Assembly: GCA_021464245.1 (NCBI GenBank)
Contig: JADCRB010000065.1
Location: forward strand, 504,689-568,688
Source of the DNA: Carallia brachiata
Taxonomy: Eukaryota; Streptophyta; Magnoliopsida; Malpighiales; Rhizophoraceae
Direction: 5' to 3'
Length of the DNA: 64,000 nt
Shown: in pieces, positions 43,233-56,365 of the stretch
How positions within the stretch are numbered: the first letter of the stretch is position 1
Layout: each line of letters starts with the position of its first letter
The notes under the pieces: generated by a model
The model's input: the letters and a program-made list of their open reading frames with translations, nothing else
What the model was told of the DNA's origin: nothing
The model's database searches: none
Position numbers and translations under genes: made by a program

Positions 43233-46200
43233 TTAGCAGTAAAACATAACCCGTTTCACATTCTCCTTCAGGGCAGGTAAGGGTCTCACAGCAGCACCAG
43301 CACCAGGTACACGGGTGCTTCGCACACCACCACCTCCACCCATGCCTCCGCGTCCTGCGGCTGTTCCGCTGGTCATTGATCCACTGTCCGATGTCTCAGG
43401 CTCCATGTAGAAACGAGCCCGAAATGCAGCAAGATGAGCATAATATGCTGGGGGCACTACAGAAAACAAAATGGATAAATAAGAAAATTTTGCTCACATA
43501 CACATTGGTAGATAAAAGAAGAGAGGGGAGATAGAGAGAGAGAGAGCTAACCAATAGAAACAGAACGTGTGCACCTTGCATACCTGTAAAAACGATTCCA
43601 AATTTTAACTCAAGATAGCCAAAAAATCAATTGCCATTATTGAAAAAGAGTTGCAGCTTATGTTGCAATGGTGAATAAAATATTAAGCTAGAAACTACTT
43701 TTAATGCAGGTTTCAATAGAGAACCGTGAACTTACGTGTAGCAAAGGTTGTTAGTCAGTGACTGCAGCCCATCAGCGGTAAACTTGTTCTCGTCCCAGAG
43801 GACGTGGTAATGAGCTGGACGGCTTGTGCCCTATTCCACCATATTAAAATTTTCTTATGTGCCGATATTGGAATATTAGATAGACAGTGAACAAATATTC
43901 CAACCACCAAAAATAATGGAAAACTGTATTACCTGGATTCCAGCGTGGCTACACAGATAAAAATCGAACTCTGTTGGGTGGCATATCTTGGAGTCGACAA
44001 CAGTGCCTACCATGTAGAGAAGAGATTCAGCATCATGCACATCACATCGAACTAAGATAATCAGAACAAAATTTCACACATTAAAATCCCCAATTAGATC
44101 AGTTACCAGGCAGTATATTCCCACTCCTGTCAACAGATCTTGGATCATTATGGTTGTTGGCAAACAACCTTGTGTGATGACGCTTCTGAACAACAACAAA
44201 TGTTACAGGTGGCTGATAATTGGGTTCCAAAGAAGCACAAGCCTGAAATTAAGATGAGATGGGATAAAACAAAAAAAAAAGTAAAGTTAGGAAGGTACAC
44301 CAAATTTAACCAAAGAACATGCAGAGAGAGCAAAACCAACTGGAGGAATAAGTTGAGTTATTTGACCTTGCGAATGGCATCAAGTTCATACAACAAAACT
44401 TGGTAAAATTGGCCTTCGCTAACACCATCCCTGGAAATGGAAAATGTAGAGAATACATCATTAACAAAAAAAACCATTTAAAATGAGATAGAAGACTGAA
44501 CGGGACAAAACCTGTAGAATATTATTCGCTGTGGCTTCTGACCAGTTGCTCTGCGGAAGGATATGAGCAGTTCTCTGCAAGATGAAAAGACAGGCAGATA
44601 TGATTCAAACATTCCCACAGAATATCACATAACAAAAAGGGTAGAGTCATGTCCTAAACGTGCCTGTTAAATTTAGCAATCCACACAAAAATATTAAATT
44701 GTACAGACTCAATCATAGGGTTCACAATAGGAGCTGCCACACACAATAACACACCCAAAAAAGAAGGATGAACCATACTTGATCATTCCACCAGAGACTG
44801 TCCCTCTGACAGGATCTGGCCATGTCTTATACAAATCTTGGATGAGCTCTTGTCTGTGTGCTTGGGCACATACCAAGCCAGTATACTTTGTGATCTCTGG
44901 CCAATCTTGGGATGCCACAACCTGCATTTAAATTTCAGAAACATTCAACTGCTCAACATTGGAGTCTTCATTACATTAAGGTTAAGACATTATAAAGCAT
45001 TAACAAACTGTAGAATAGAATCAGACGCGTACAGCTGCAATAGATGGACTCGAGTCCTCCCCAGGGTGAGGATGTGTAACATCAGCGCCGAATATAATAG
45101 TAGGCCGATCACTAACCAAAGGTATACGCCTTGACAATGCATCAACAAGAACTGTATTTCTTCCTCCAACCTTCACGTTTATTTTTAAGGCCACATTAGC
45201 CATATACTGCTTACTCATCTTGAAAACATGCTTTGTCAAACAGCATTGAGAAACAAGTCCAAGATCAGTCTCACAAATCCTTTTCAAATCACCTACATTG
45301 TAAAACAAAACCAGGGAAAATGAAAAGATAAATTATGACACAATCAGTTCTTAAAAGGACTAAAGAGCTGACAAACGTCAATATGCCCTCACAGAATGAA
45401 ATATAAAGCAATAGCTATGGGGCCAACCGATTTTATGCCCATACCATAAAGAGACCCGTTATTATCTGGGAGAATCACTATAAGGAGGTCAAGCTCTCTG
45501 CCCTGAGGCTGGAGTTTCTGTGTGGCCTCATGGCACCGCATTTTCAAGGCCCTTTCCACCTGCTCAGGACGAGCAGTAAAAGGAGGGAGGACAGGTTGAG
45601 GATTAAATGCCTGCATATAACCAACACCCATGCTCAGAATAATAAACAGAAATTTAGCACAAGAGACACTAGAAAGTGTAAAGCAGTTCATACCATGCCA
45701 GAGATGTGGCACATATGGGCAAGTTCGGAGCAAAATCCACCAGCCACGCTGTCTTGGACACTTCGAGAAAAGTTAATGCAGATCCAGTTGTTCACAGTAC
45801 CCCCATTGACCATTTTCTGAAACAAAGGGTGAACACATTAAAAGGTACAGCCTTCTGTATTCAAAATGTGACTACTTTCCAACAACAGGCAGACATCCCT
45901 CCCCCAGAGCACAATAAAACACATCAGCACAATGCAAAAGAACAAAGACAAATACACAACAGAACCATGCAGCCACCTCATCAGCCCTCTTCAATAATTT
46001 AAAAAAAAAACAAAAAAACAAAAAACACTTTCACAAAAAGTTTCATACAACCAAAGGGAATGAATGCTAGTGTCATTCAATGTATGATATTTGAAAGCGT
46101 CATATTGCTCTTCATCACTAGTCTAACTCATACCCTTCTCTTCTTTATACCTTACAATTCAGGCCTAAGTTCTTATGTCGTCTTGTTTGTCTACCATCCA

Positions 46201-49200
46201 CTAAATGAAGTATTGCCAGAATAGTTTCTCATCTTCTTGCAATATCCACATCTATGGCCACAGAAAAAAAGATAACTAGAAATTTAAACTGGCGATGCTG
46301 GCCACCAGTGTTTGACTTGATGGCCCTTTGCCTACTAGGAAAGGGGATACTTGGAAGTTCAAACTGGAACCTCCCCTTCCCTTCTCTTCCCTTCCAGGAG
46401 ATCATGGGAAAAATAAATAGTCCGAGCATAATCCGTAAAATAAACTAGAAATGGCAATGGAACACATTTTTAATTATATTACACCAGGAAGTACCTTATT
46501 CATCATATTCCACTGGCCAACTTGGGGTAAGCAATCCTTCTCTCTGCCAGTGTCATGATATTTAAGCTGCACAAACAACAGACGAAAATTCAGGCATCCA
46601 AAAGCATATTTTAGAAGTTCAGCAAATGTCAGTGGAAAAAAGAAAATTTTACCCAGGGTGCAGGCAGTATTCGGGCTTCCACTGATGCAAGCTTCTCACT
46701 AATTCTGATTCCAAACTCTTTTGCATAAGGATCATTATGGTATGCATTATGGTGAACCGTCTAGAAAAGCAATTCAGTATGTTAGAATTTCAGTCTGCTT
46801 ATCCTTGAGTAATGGCGGTTGTTTATGAAATAAGGGTGCATATTAGAAACCAAACAACATTTGCAGAAGGTTATTATCGTGGTTGACTGGGCCTCAGTCA
46901 TGTAACAACAAGGATTTTCAGTATAGCACTACATGCTCGCAATCAATAATCATGCGAACACAACACCAAAATAGCATTCAAATTCAAGCCTGGATAATAT
47001 CACAGCATAACTACCACCATAAAACCACAATCTGAACTTCAAAAGAACTCTCAAATCCTAACATTTTCTTAATGCACCCATTTAACTAAAAGATGACACA
47101 AAAACACACCTGCATGATATCATACTCCCTTTCTTGAGGACGCTGGCAGGTCACCTTCAGCAAAGCAGTAATCTGCCTCTCATTCAATCTCTTGGAGTAC
47201 CGTTGACCCTCAACAATCTTGCACACCTGTTTATGGTAATCGTAAGCAGGCATATCCAATCACGGTAACCAGATTAGAACATTCAGATGCACTTACCTCC
47301 ATCGGCAAATAATTGGGCCTCTGCTGATTCCCCACTTGTAGACAGGGCCATTGAGTATGTTGAATAACAAAACCATAAGTTTCATAGAAGTACTCCACCA
47401 CAGATTTCAATGTCCCTCTCTCATCAACGGGGAAGCTATCACAACAAGAAATTATGTCAGGGAGACACAGCTTACAGAGTATCACACTGGGGAAAGGACC
47501 ACACTAAGCGACAGCAAGAACCATAACTCACGTCAGCTCTCGTGTTGTCTGAGACGTTAAGCCAGATATGCGGTATTTCCTGCGCATATTTCCACGATGT
47601 GTAACTTCTACCTTGACTCCTCTAAGAGCCTTTTTGATCTGTTGATAAGATACATATCGGTGCTTGTCTTAGAATATGAATATAAAACAAAAAAATTGCA
47701 CCATGCAATAAATATGTGTGTGTGCGCGTGTGTGTGCGTGTGTGTGATTTTATAGATATTAAATCATTTGTTCTGACACTCAGCAACTGGGACAAAGAAT
47801 TAATCCATAACGGCAAGACTTTAACATAGCCACGAGATTCATCCCAAAATTGTTTTCAGAATAAGAAAAAGGTGAACATGTTCTAACCTTCACACGGTCA
47901 GCATCAGACAATGGTCTAGAGGAAACATCTCGATTCAATAGTTGGGCAACAAAATCAGTTACAGGCAGTGGCTCAATGAAAGCAGTGGATGACATATCTG
48001 CCCAAGGGACATGATGCCATTAACTAATTAAGCTGAGAAGAGAGGGAAAGTAACAATGTACAAGGGAGTATGGAAATGGTACAGGTGTAGAGATCTAACT
48101 ACAAAAAACCAAAAATTTTGCCAGAAAAAAAGATAACCATCGTGTACCGATATTCAGTGACAGTCCCATCTGAGTAGGTCGAATACTTTGATAGAAACCT
48201 CGCCAACTCTCCAAACCCTCACCAAGAGGCTGTCTTCTCCCTAGATCAGGAGAATAAAATGACCGACCCACAGGGCAATACCTACAATACATCACAACAC
48301 ACTATTCAGCATAAATGCCCAAGCAACACAAGAATTTCATATTAAGGACAGAAATCAGTACCTGGTAGTAGGCAGTTCACGTAGAACAATATCAAGAACT
48401 TGAAGAGCCTCCTGGGGAGCATCAGCCTGTCTTCCCTGCAAAAAGAGCCCTAAATGGTGAAGATCAGCACGTGCAGCCAATTTTATCACGACTCTGAATT
48501 CTCTCTCTCTCCTGCATCCAGAACAAGAATTGTTAACAGTAAAGTGACGAAAACATAGCATGAAATTCCGAACTCATAAAGGAAAAAAAATGTAAACCGA
48601 GTCCAACACAGTCAGACCAAAACACCCCATCCATGAATAAAGAAAAGGAATAAATAATGACCTTTGGCCGCCTGATCCTTCATCTTCATCAATAAGGGTA
48701 ATCTTGAACTCCTTGGACACAAAAGGAAGTGGCCCTGCCGTATACAGGCTTTTTCGCCCATCATAAGCAGGAAGACGCTTCCCAAGGTGAGATTCTCGGT
48801 ACAGTTTAACCAACTGCTCCATAACCGCGCGATTGACACCCCGTGATGTCACTTCTGGGGTGATGGTCACCTATTTATATCGTCAATATTGAGTAACCTT
48901 ATGCATTTTAAAGAAAAAATATATATAATATTGATATTAACTTCCTGTAGAAACAGCAAACTCACATCATACTGGTGCAAATCCTTGTCTGGTAACTCAG
49001 CAAAGAAGTGATTGGCCTTAACAATGCACTTTGTGCCGCTCGTACCCTTGCCAGGACGAAGGGGAAACCTTAGGGATTTGCTTGATGGTGGGGGCAGAGT
49101 CTGAACTGCTTGGCTTGAAGAAGCTTCTTGCTGAACAGATAACTGCTGCATTTGCTCTGTAACTGAAGCAGCTGAAAATTCTGGAGGCCGAGAAGAAGAA

Positions 49201-49637
49201 CTTGGCACAGATGGCATGGGCTGGGGAGTCACCCCAGCTTGATATGGAGCCGGCGTAGCTTGGTGCAGCTCGGGAACTGGTGGCCTGGAAGGACCACCAA
49301 AAGACGGTCCTCCTCGACCGCTACCACCCCCATATCCTCCTCGGCTAACTTGTTGAGGTGACCCTCGTCCTCTCCCTTGGTATTCTGGGGTCTCACCATA
49401 CTGCTGCTGTTGTGGCATCCCACCCCGACCTCGGCCACTACCGGAGCCACCCCCACGGCCCCCTTGCTGATACTGGGGGCTCCAACCCCTACCACCTTGA
49501 GATCCTCTTCCTGCACTTCCTGCCCCTTGCTGCTGAGGCGGGCGTTGGGAACCACGACCGCCACCCCCACCACCTTCCTGAGTCTCAGAGCTTTCACCTC
49601 CACTTCCAGGAAGTTCAGTTCTTCTCTTCCTCACCAT
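43233..49637 (-). CDS. AGO1: ARGONAUTE1, complete
   Basis: Core slicer of the plant miRNA pathway, working in nucleus and cytoplasm. It has 21 coding exons on minus: 49637-48966, 48870-48662, 48511-48362, 48281-48148, 47997-47888, 47638-47532, 47435-47297, 47226-47110, 46760-46653, 46566-46495, 45816-45694, 45610-45445, 45292-45033, 44921-44779, 44574-44512, 44430-44367, 44242-44107, 44006-43933, 43830-43736, 43583-43552 and 43456-43233. All are GT-AG and in frame, giving 1065 residues (Arabidopsis 1048). Order: MVRKRRTE start, Gly/Gln/Arg-rich tail (to about 130), N domain, PAZ (about 400-510), MID and PIWI (from about 690). The catalytic residues Asp773 (GADVTHPHP), Asp859 ([10 protein letters not shown]) and His999 (YYAHLAAF) are all present. 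It ends in the conserved KRVMFYC. An in-frame ATG further upstream lies in intron sequence, so the MVRKRR start is preferred. The miR168 site lies in exon 1. Confidence 0.98.
47714..47748. repeat. (TG)n microsatellite in an AGO1 intron
   Basis: An imperfect TG/CG dinucleotide repeat between coding exons 5 and 6 of AGO1. Confidence 0.8.
49256..49276 (-). promoter_or_regulatory. miR168 target site in AGO1 mRNA
   Basis: Within coding exon 1, over the codons for PELHQAT (about residues 121-127). Read as mRNA it starts TTCCCGAGCTGCACC. Compared with mature plant miR168 as I remember it, all but two positions pair (miRNA positions 2 and 14 mismatch), and positions 10-11, where cleavage occurs, are paired. 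This site underlies the AGO1-miR168 feedback loop in plants. Confidence 0.92.
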
Positions 49638-50785
49638 GATGATATCTGCAGACATATGAAGGCAGAAGACGGTGAAATGTACTTCCTTCCATTTCTCAAA
49701 AGAACATGGGGCACGATTATACAAGATCAAACAAATTTACAACAAACAATTAGACGTCAAAACAAATATAATACCCAAAAAAAACTGCGTTTTGAACTGG
49801 TCAACTAATTTTCTTCTATGGTCAATTGTAAAAAAGAAAAGAAAAAAATGGAACACTAATTTCTGAAAAACAATGGTATCTTACCTAACTCACACAATAA
49901 CAAAACAGATTAATGTGAATGCAAAATAGCAAAATCACTGACTGACAGTTGAAGCACATCTCTCTCTCTCCCCAACCCCAACCAACACACGCACACCCAC
50001 ACCCCCAACACACACTCTATCACACAAAACACACCCACAAGGACTCGTACAGACACAAGAAATTAAAAAAAAAATTACTAGTTATCCCACAATAATGACA
50101 TCAGAAACCCGACCATATGTACAGACAACTACTTCTGTATGTAATTTTACCTTAAACAAATAAGAGCTGCGTGTCAAAAAGATGTGTATAATATATAATA
50201 CATCGGGAAAATCAACAATGAAGAAAAAAAGAACGACAAGACCTAGCTCAGAACTCCGACTACGGTTCCGAACGGACAGTCAACTGGCTCAAAAACGAAA
50301 TGAAAACCCTAAAAAACAAGAATAATTTAAAAGAGGTCTCCACTTCCAAGGATCTATAATCTAAAACAAACGACGACAAGATTAATGCAAACCACGTCTT
50401 AAAACCTTCGAAAAAAAATGATCAAATCCAAACAGAGATTAACCGAAGTCAAGAATCGCACAGATCTGTAAAAATCAAGTACAAAACCACTCAGACAGAG
50501 GCCAAACACAGCAGATCCACACCCGAAAACAACACATAACAAGCTAAAACAGCGCTTAGAGTGAGTAGAACACTAAAAGCAAGACTGAAAACCGCTTTAA
50601 TCACCTCAAAACCGCTCTTCGGAAAACCGCTTGTCGTCCACCAGTGAGCGGAGTGGAGAATCAAGGGTTTACAAAAACACAGAGAAAGAGAGAGAGTGAA
50701 CAAGGGCTACCTCACACTAGCAGGCTTGTTTGTTTGTTTCTATAAAATAAAAACAAAAGAAATTGGGTTTTAATAGGCAGCGCAG
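49638..50785 (-). promoter_or_regulatory. AGO1 5'UTR with leader intron
   Basis: A CAG acceptor at 49646-49648 sits 8 nt before the start codon. A plausible donor GAG|GTAGCC lies at about 50711. This implies a noncoding first exon of roughly 50711-50785 and a leader intron of about 1.06 kb. AGO1 of other plants also has a 5'UTR intron. The stretch contains CT/GA tracts (49957-49970, 50684-50698) and no coding frame. Confidence 0.6.
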
Positions 50786-50808
50786 GGAAAGCTGGCCAGG
50801 CCCCATTG

Positions 50809-50818
50809 CTTATAAAGG
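50809..50818 (-). promoter_or_regulatory. AGO1 TATA box (candidate)
   Basis: On minus the word CTTTATAAGC lies about 30 bp upstream of the presumed transcription start (near 50780) and 100 bp upstream of the proposed leader donor. The position and composition are right for a TATA element. It is assigned by sequence only. Confidence 0.5.
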
Positions 50819-50999
50819 AAGTAGTAGGTGCTTGAAAATGACAACTCCGTCCCTCTCCCCCTTCCCCATCACGTTCTTTCCCCTTATTAAGGACGTTGAT
50901 GCTGAGCTGGCTTTTTTCAGATTCTTGACCAGTCCAATTAGCTGACATGGCTAGTGTGTTCCGATTACATTGATCATCCAAACACTAATACATTAAATT

Positions 51000-53900
51000 T
51001 TATTGACATTTTATTATGGTCGTTGAATACATATTATTATTGAGCTTGACAACTCGTAAATAAGTATTATGTTGAATAAATATGGGTAAAAAGTGTGACT
51101 TTGTATTATAATTGCATTGCAATCTTTATCATTGACATATCATTATGTACGTCTATAATATGTTTTTAATTTGGTTACCTGTATTATCATAATTGTTTAA
51201 TGAACATTCTGGTTTTCGCTATTAAGATGCAATAATATTTGTTTATAAGGCGAGTTAGATTCATCGTATTTGTGTAACTTTTACTTACGAAAATTAAAAA
51301 ACACCTTTATCCTTATTAATCTTATCATAACTTGGAGTGATTTTCAACATTTCAACATTCCATGTTTGGTTATATTTTCCTTAAGTTAGCAATGACATTT
51401 ATTATGGCTACTATGATAAAAATTTGGGTATATATGGATATACATTCCTATTAAATTTCATAAAATAGAGATCTTTTGAATTGTATATCAAGATAATGTA
51501 TACCCTTTTTGTTTCCAGCTTGTTTCCATCTAAGAATATTTCCATTTAGGACACTTTTTCCATATCATTTATTTGTTGGTAAAATTCAAATCATTCTAAT
51601 AACTACGTATTACTCATATATGAATATTGATAAATATCTTGAAAATTGTGATATAAAATATTTTAAAATATATTATAAATAGAATTATTAATTTTTTTTT
51701 GGTTTAAGGATATTAAAAAATTGATAATTTTTTTAATAATTATATATTTCAAAATATTTTATTATATAATTTTTATAATATTTATCCTTATATATAGTCT
51801 TGTTGTCACTAAGCATACAGTCTCTCTCCGCACTTCAATTGGAGAAAAAAAAAAAAGGTTCCGCCATACATTTTTATTATACGTTCGGTTATTCTGCAAC
51901 AACGCACAAATTTTTTACAACGACATACATATTTTTTACAATAAAAAATAAACTGTAAATTTTTATTACAAAAATTATAATTATTATTATAAAAATTATA
52001 AACGTTGTTACATATAATTAAAATAAAACACCATAATTGCCACTAACATTTTCCCAAAAAAAAAAAATTCATACCGTTCCAGTTTGGTTACATTTAAGCG
52101 CTTATTTAATTGTACAGATTCTGGTTCTCTCACCTAATGTGATTGGTCAATTTGATTCCATGAATTATCTTATTGACACGGCTATTTGATCAGAAAAAAA
52201 AAAAAAAAAAGACTCCGCAATTGAGTTGAAAACTTGAAATTGTTGACACCGGTCACCGAAACTACTTAACTTGAAAAGAGGATAATATTAATAAAAAACC
52301 TATTGGTAAATTTTGAACTTTTAATTTTATACGTATTTTTATTACGGTCGTTAGTTCATTATCCATAATAAGTTTTTGTTTCTAGGAAGAAATTGGAATC
52401 AAAACCAATAAATCCCAATTTGTATAGACACGTTTTGTGCGTGTGTAATATAGATAACAAAATAGTTTATACATGTGCACATTGACCATACTAGTCTGTA
52501 TATTGAAGGTGACGAACTCAATAATTTATTAATAAAATATAACTATACTGATAATTTATATAAAAAAATTTAACTTATATTAGGTGAGATTTATACTTTT
52601 TTTTTTTTTTAATCAACAAGAATAGTAAAAAATAATTAAAAAAAACTAGTGTAGCCCTATGAACTAAAAGCCTCTGCTAGCTACCCCCGCTTCACAACTG
52701 GATGTCATCTCTACAAAGCGGATAGGCGAATGCATACTTTAAATTTTATGATAATATTCATTTAATTTTAATTATTAATTTTATTATTTTAATTTTATTA
52801 TTTTAATTTTATTATTATATATTTTATCGATATAGTTATATTTTATTAGTAAATAATTAGATTTGTGGATTTAAGTGCAAAGATTCTGTACGGTCTCGCC
52901 GTGTAATGCAGAAACCAAGTCTTATAGATAATTAAGATTGGTTACTTTCTAAGAATATATTTGTTTGCAAAATTTTGGAGTTACTACGACCAAGCATTGT
53001 TCAACATAATTGATAACCAATACAAAACTGTTGGTTTTTTTTTGTGTAATGTACTATTCCAAGTTGCAATCTTATGTACATTTATATATGTGTGACAGCA
53101 TATTCAAATTTCAAACTCTACTGCTAATTATTTCCATTAAAATAACTTTAGGTTAAAATTTTCTTTTATGGTTTATTTGGATTGTGAGATTTTGGTGAAA
53201 AAAAAATTATTTAAAAAAAATTGTGAGAAAAAAAAGTTATAGAAAGAAAAGTGAGAATTCCTTACTTGGATAAATGAGAAAATGTAAAAGAAAATGATGA
53301 GAAAATTAATTAAATTACAAAACTGTCCCTACATACAATTTTTAGTGGTTTGAAATTAATAAGGGTGGGGTTATTTTGGTAATTATAATTTCACTTAATT
53401 TCCTTTTTTTTTTTTGTCTTTTGGCTTTTCATGGGATTCTTGCACTGTATAGTGCCACATTTTCTTTCTCCTAAGAGTGTTTTCTCATAGTTTTTTCATG
53501 AAAATCAAACGAATGAAAGTTCTTTTGAAATTGCAATTTTCTTTTGCTTCCCTTTCCAACGTGTTTCCCAAGCCCACTGTTAGGAAAATTCCCAACGATG
53601 CATTACATTGGAATTTGGAACCGAAAAATGCCATTTTCCAACTGAAAAGTTAACCGAGTTAAGCCATGCCACGTAGTGGGCCAAAACGTTTATTACGTAG
53701 GAAAAAATTTGATATTTATACGTTAGTAGTCATATTTAGTATATGTATTGTGATAATTTTATTTATTTTTGTAATAAAATTAATAAAATATAATATAAAA
53801 AATTAATACATAATTTTTTGTCATAAAAATAATAAATATTATTATAGAAATAATCAAATTCGTTATAAAAAAATATATTTTATATGTATATTATCTATAT

Positions 53901-54354
53901 ATGAAGGTATATATATATATATATATATAAAGTAAGCTCATCTATCTATTGTACATAGTTTCTTTTTTTGAGAGATATCGTACGTAGTTTCTGATGTAGT
54001 TATTCGTTATTGTTTAATTGCTTGTATTATTGTTGTCAAACGTTTAATTTAGTTTAGTGATAGTACCTTATAAACCTCGAAATTCCAGCATAAAGGGCAT
54101 TTGGAGTAGCTTTTGAAGGATGCATTTGGCTTTCAGTTTTAAAAAATAAGAGAGAGAGTATCTAGTAAATTTTTTTATGTGTTAATTGTTGAAAATATCT
54201 TAAATTAACAACTGAAAAAAAAAAAAAAATAGGTAAAAGTTATTTTTGAATCTATTAACTACTGATGAATTTTTGTTTAACCAAAAGACCCCATTCATAT
54301 TACCTTTTGCATCAGACTTTTTGTATAGAGACTTCACATCTCTCAACCGATTGT
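51000..54354. other. Long AT-rich intergenic DNA
   Basis: No gene was recognised. There are A-runs at 51847-51856, 52054-52066 and 52194-52210, a (TA)n repeat at 53908-53928, and nothing with coding similarity on either strand. Confidence 0.6.
53908..53928. repeat. (TA)n microsatellite
   Basis: A TA repeat of about ten units. Confidence 0.85.
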
Positions 54355-54608
54355 TGTCTCACCGGTAATTTCATTGCTCATTAGAGTCCTAGGTATGATC
54401 CCAGAAACGTTGCCTCTGCTTCGATGAACAGCTTGTGAGACTAAATCCATCAGTCCAAAACTGCCCCCACCAGAAACAAGGTCCAACCTTCTCGCTACCA
54501 GTTTTCGGGCAAGTTTTATAGCAGCATCTCTTTAGCAATGTCTCTTGCCGGTATTGCTGCCACAAAACACACAAACCCTTTTGAATCTTGATTTCCTTTC
54601 TCCTCCAA
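54355..54608 (-). pseudogene. LOG: LOG cytokinin-activating enzyme, intron-less pseudogene fragment
   Basis: Read on minus, the stretch aligns with the N-terminal 85 or so residues of plant LOG (cytokinin riboside 5'-monophosphate phosphoribohydrolase). It has SRFKRVCVFCGSNTGK, then [36 protein letters not shown], and [17 protein letters not shown]. The expected start ATG reads TTG (near 54608), the residue after KRHC is a stop, and after GET the similarity ends in stops, so the PGGxGTxxE catalytic motif is missing. No intron interrupts the match, although LOG genes are normally split in this part, which points to a reverse-transcribed copy. The tyrosine of LVYGGGS is Ser here. Confidence 0.85.
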
Positions 54609-55904
54609 TTTTGGTTCTCTATTCCCAAATTTGGTTCCTAAATTTCTACCTATCACCTTTGTTGTCCTTTACACGACCAGCACCCACAAAGTTGAAAAGT
54701 GTTCTCAAAAAAAATATTTGATTTTTGTTGTTGGTTTGGCCTGCTAGCCTTTGTTGTTAGTTGCAAAAGAATGATAATCAGTACACTTGGAGTTTTATTA
54801 TAATATATATAGATTTATAATGTGTTAAATAATTATTTTATCACTTAAATAGTAACAAGTAAATTTCAATTTAACTAAATGTTATACTTTTATTTCAATA
54901 ATCAACAACAACAATTAGTACTAATAATTAATAATCAGTAACAACAATCAACAATCAATAACAATAACAATAATAAATAACAAATAAACCAAATAATACC
55001 TAAATGACTTGTTTTTAGCTCATTTTAGAAAAAATCCCAACACGAACTTGACGAGTATCTTATAATTTCATCTCACTGCCACACACGTGTATAATTTTCT
55101 CAATGGCGAATCAAAACATATTATCAAAACATATTATTTTATTAATTGATTTGGGACTTAAAATAAATAATTTTAATTCCTTTACTTAATTGGATTAAGC
55201 CAAAAGAAAATTTGAAACATTAATAGTTAAAAGGGGTAGTATTCTATTTTATTAATAAGTGTAAAGATGTCATGTGATCATTACTAATAACCACTACTCA
55301 AATACAAAATTATAAAAAGTTAAATTATATGAGTGCGTTCAACTTTACACCTCACTCACATATCTATAATTATAATTTTATTATTATCATTATTGTCTAC
55401 ACATTTACTTTTTCATAGATAATTACAAATCATATTTATGCTTCAAATAATTTTAAAAAGACGATGTAAATTCGTGTTAGACTTCAAATTAAATGGTGCG
55501 TATGATACCATCCAAGATAGGAGCCTTGACGGTGATCCAACATGTGGTTTAGGCAATTAAGTTTGGTTCAAATCTCGATTCCCTTTCTCCCTCTTATGGC
55601 TAAAATGCTAAGGTAGCTCGTCTGTAAATAGGCTTGAAAGATATGTTTGAAGTGTGGACGTCATATTTCAAATAAGTTAGCACGTTGGCTGTGTCAAAGT
55701 TTTATTTGAACTATCAGTGATCAAGCGATGGGCCTTTCAGATAAGAAAAATTAAATAAAAATATTAATAAATTATTCTCAATCTCAATTTATAAATATAA
55801 TAACTAATAAATTACAATTTTAATTTACCTTTATAAAAGACACGTACATTTATAGCCATTATCTGATACATTATTACTTTATATACGATTATATATTGAG
55901 ATAT
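54609..55904. other. Intergenic DNA
   Basis: No gene is seen. It includes an ACAA/AACAATAA-rich stretch (54895-54990) made of imperfect AACAACAATCA-like units. Confidence 0.6.
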
Positions 55905-56365
55905 CAATATTTTTAATCCTAAACTTTTAAGTTTTTTTTACGTTTGAGTTTTAAATCTTTTTGAAATTTCATTTGAATTCTAAATTTTTTAATTTTCTAT
56001 CAAATCAGTCCCTCTATTTATCAAAAGTAATCAATCTATTAAAAAATATTTTAACTTTACAAAAAATTATTTAAAAAAATTAAAGATATGAATTGAATGT
56101 ATTTTCTATCAAAAATATACATGTTACCTATTTAATTCGTATATATTTTGTTGATGAAAAAAATATTTAATTCATATATTTAATATTTTTTAAATAATTT
56201 TTATTAAGTTAAACTCATTTATTAATTGATTGACTACTTTTTATAACTTAAAGGACTGATATAGTATAAAATCAAACAATTTATGATTTAAATAAAATAT
56301 TTAAAATATTTAAAATTTAAACGTACAAAAATTAAAAAATTAAAAAATAAAAATATTAATATTCT
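55905..56365. mobile_element. Foldback MITE
   Basis: Arms at about 55905-56115 and 56155-56365 are inverted copies around a 40-bp centre. They have AATCAGTCC-type and AAAATTTAAAAC-type words similar to the elements at 3285-3795 and 12060-12680, so a related family is likely. Confidence 0.65.

Noticed and set aside
48867..49730. Longer AGO1 start 31 codons upstream of MVRKRR
   Set aside because: It crosses a good CAG acceptor 8 nt before the conserved start, so it lies in the leader intron.
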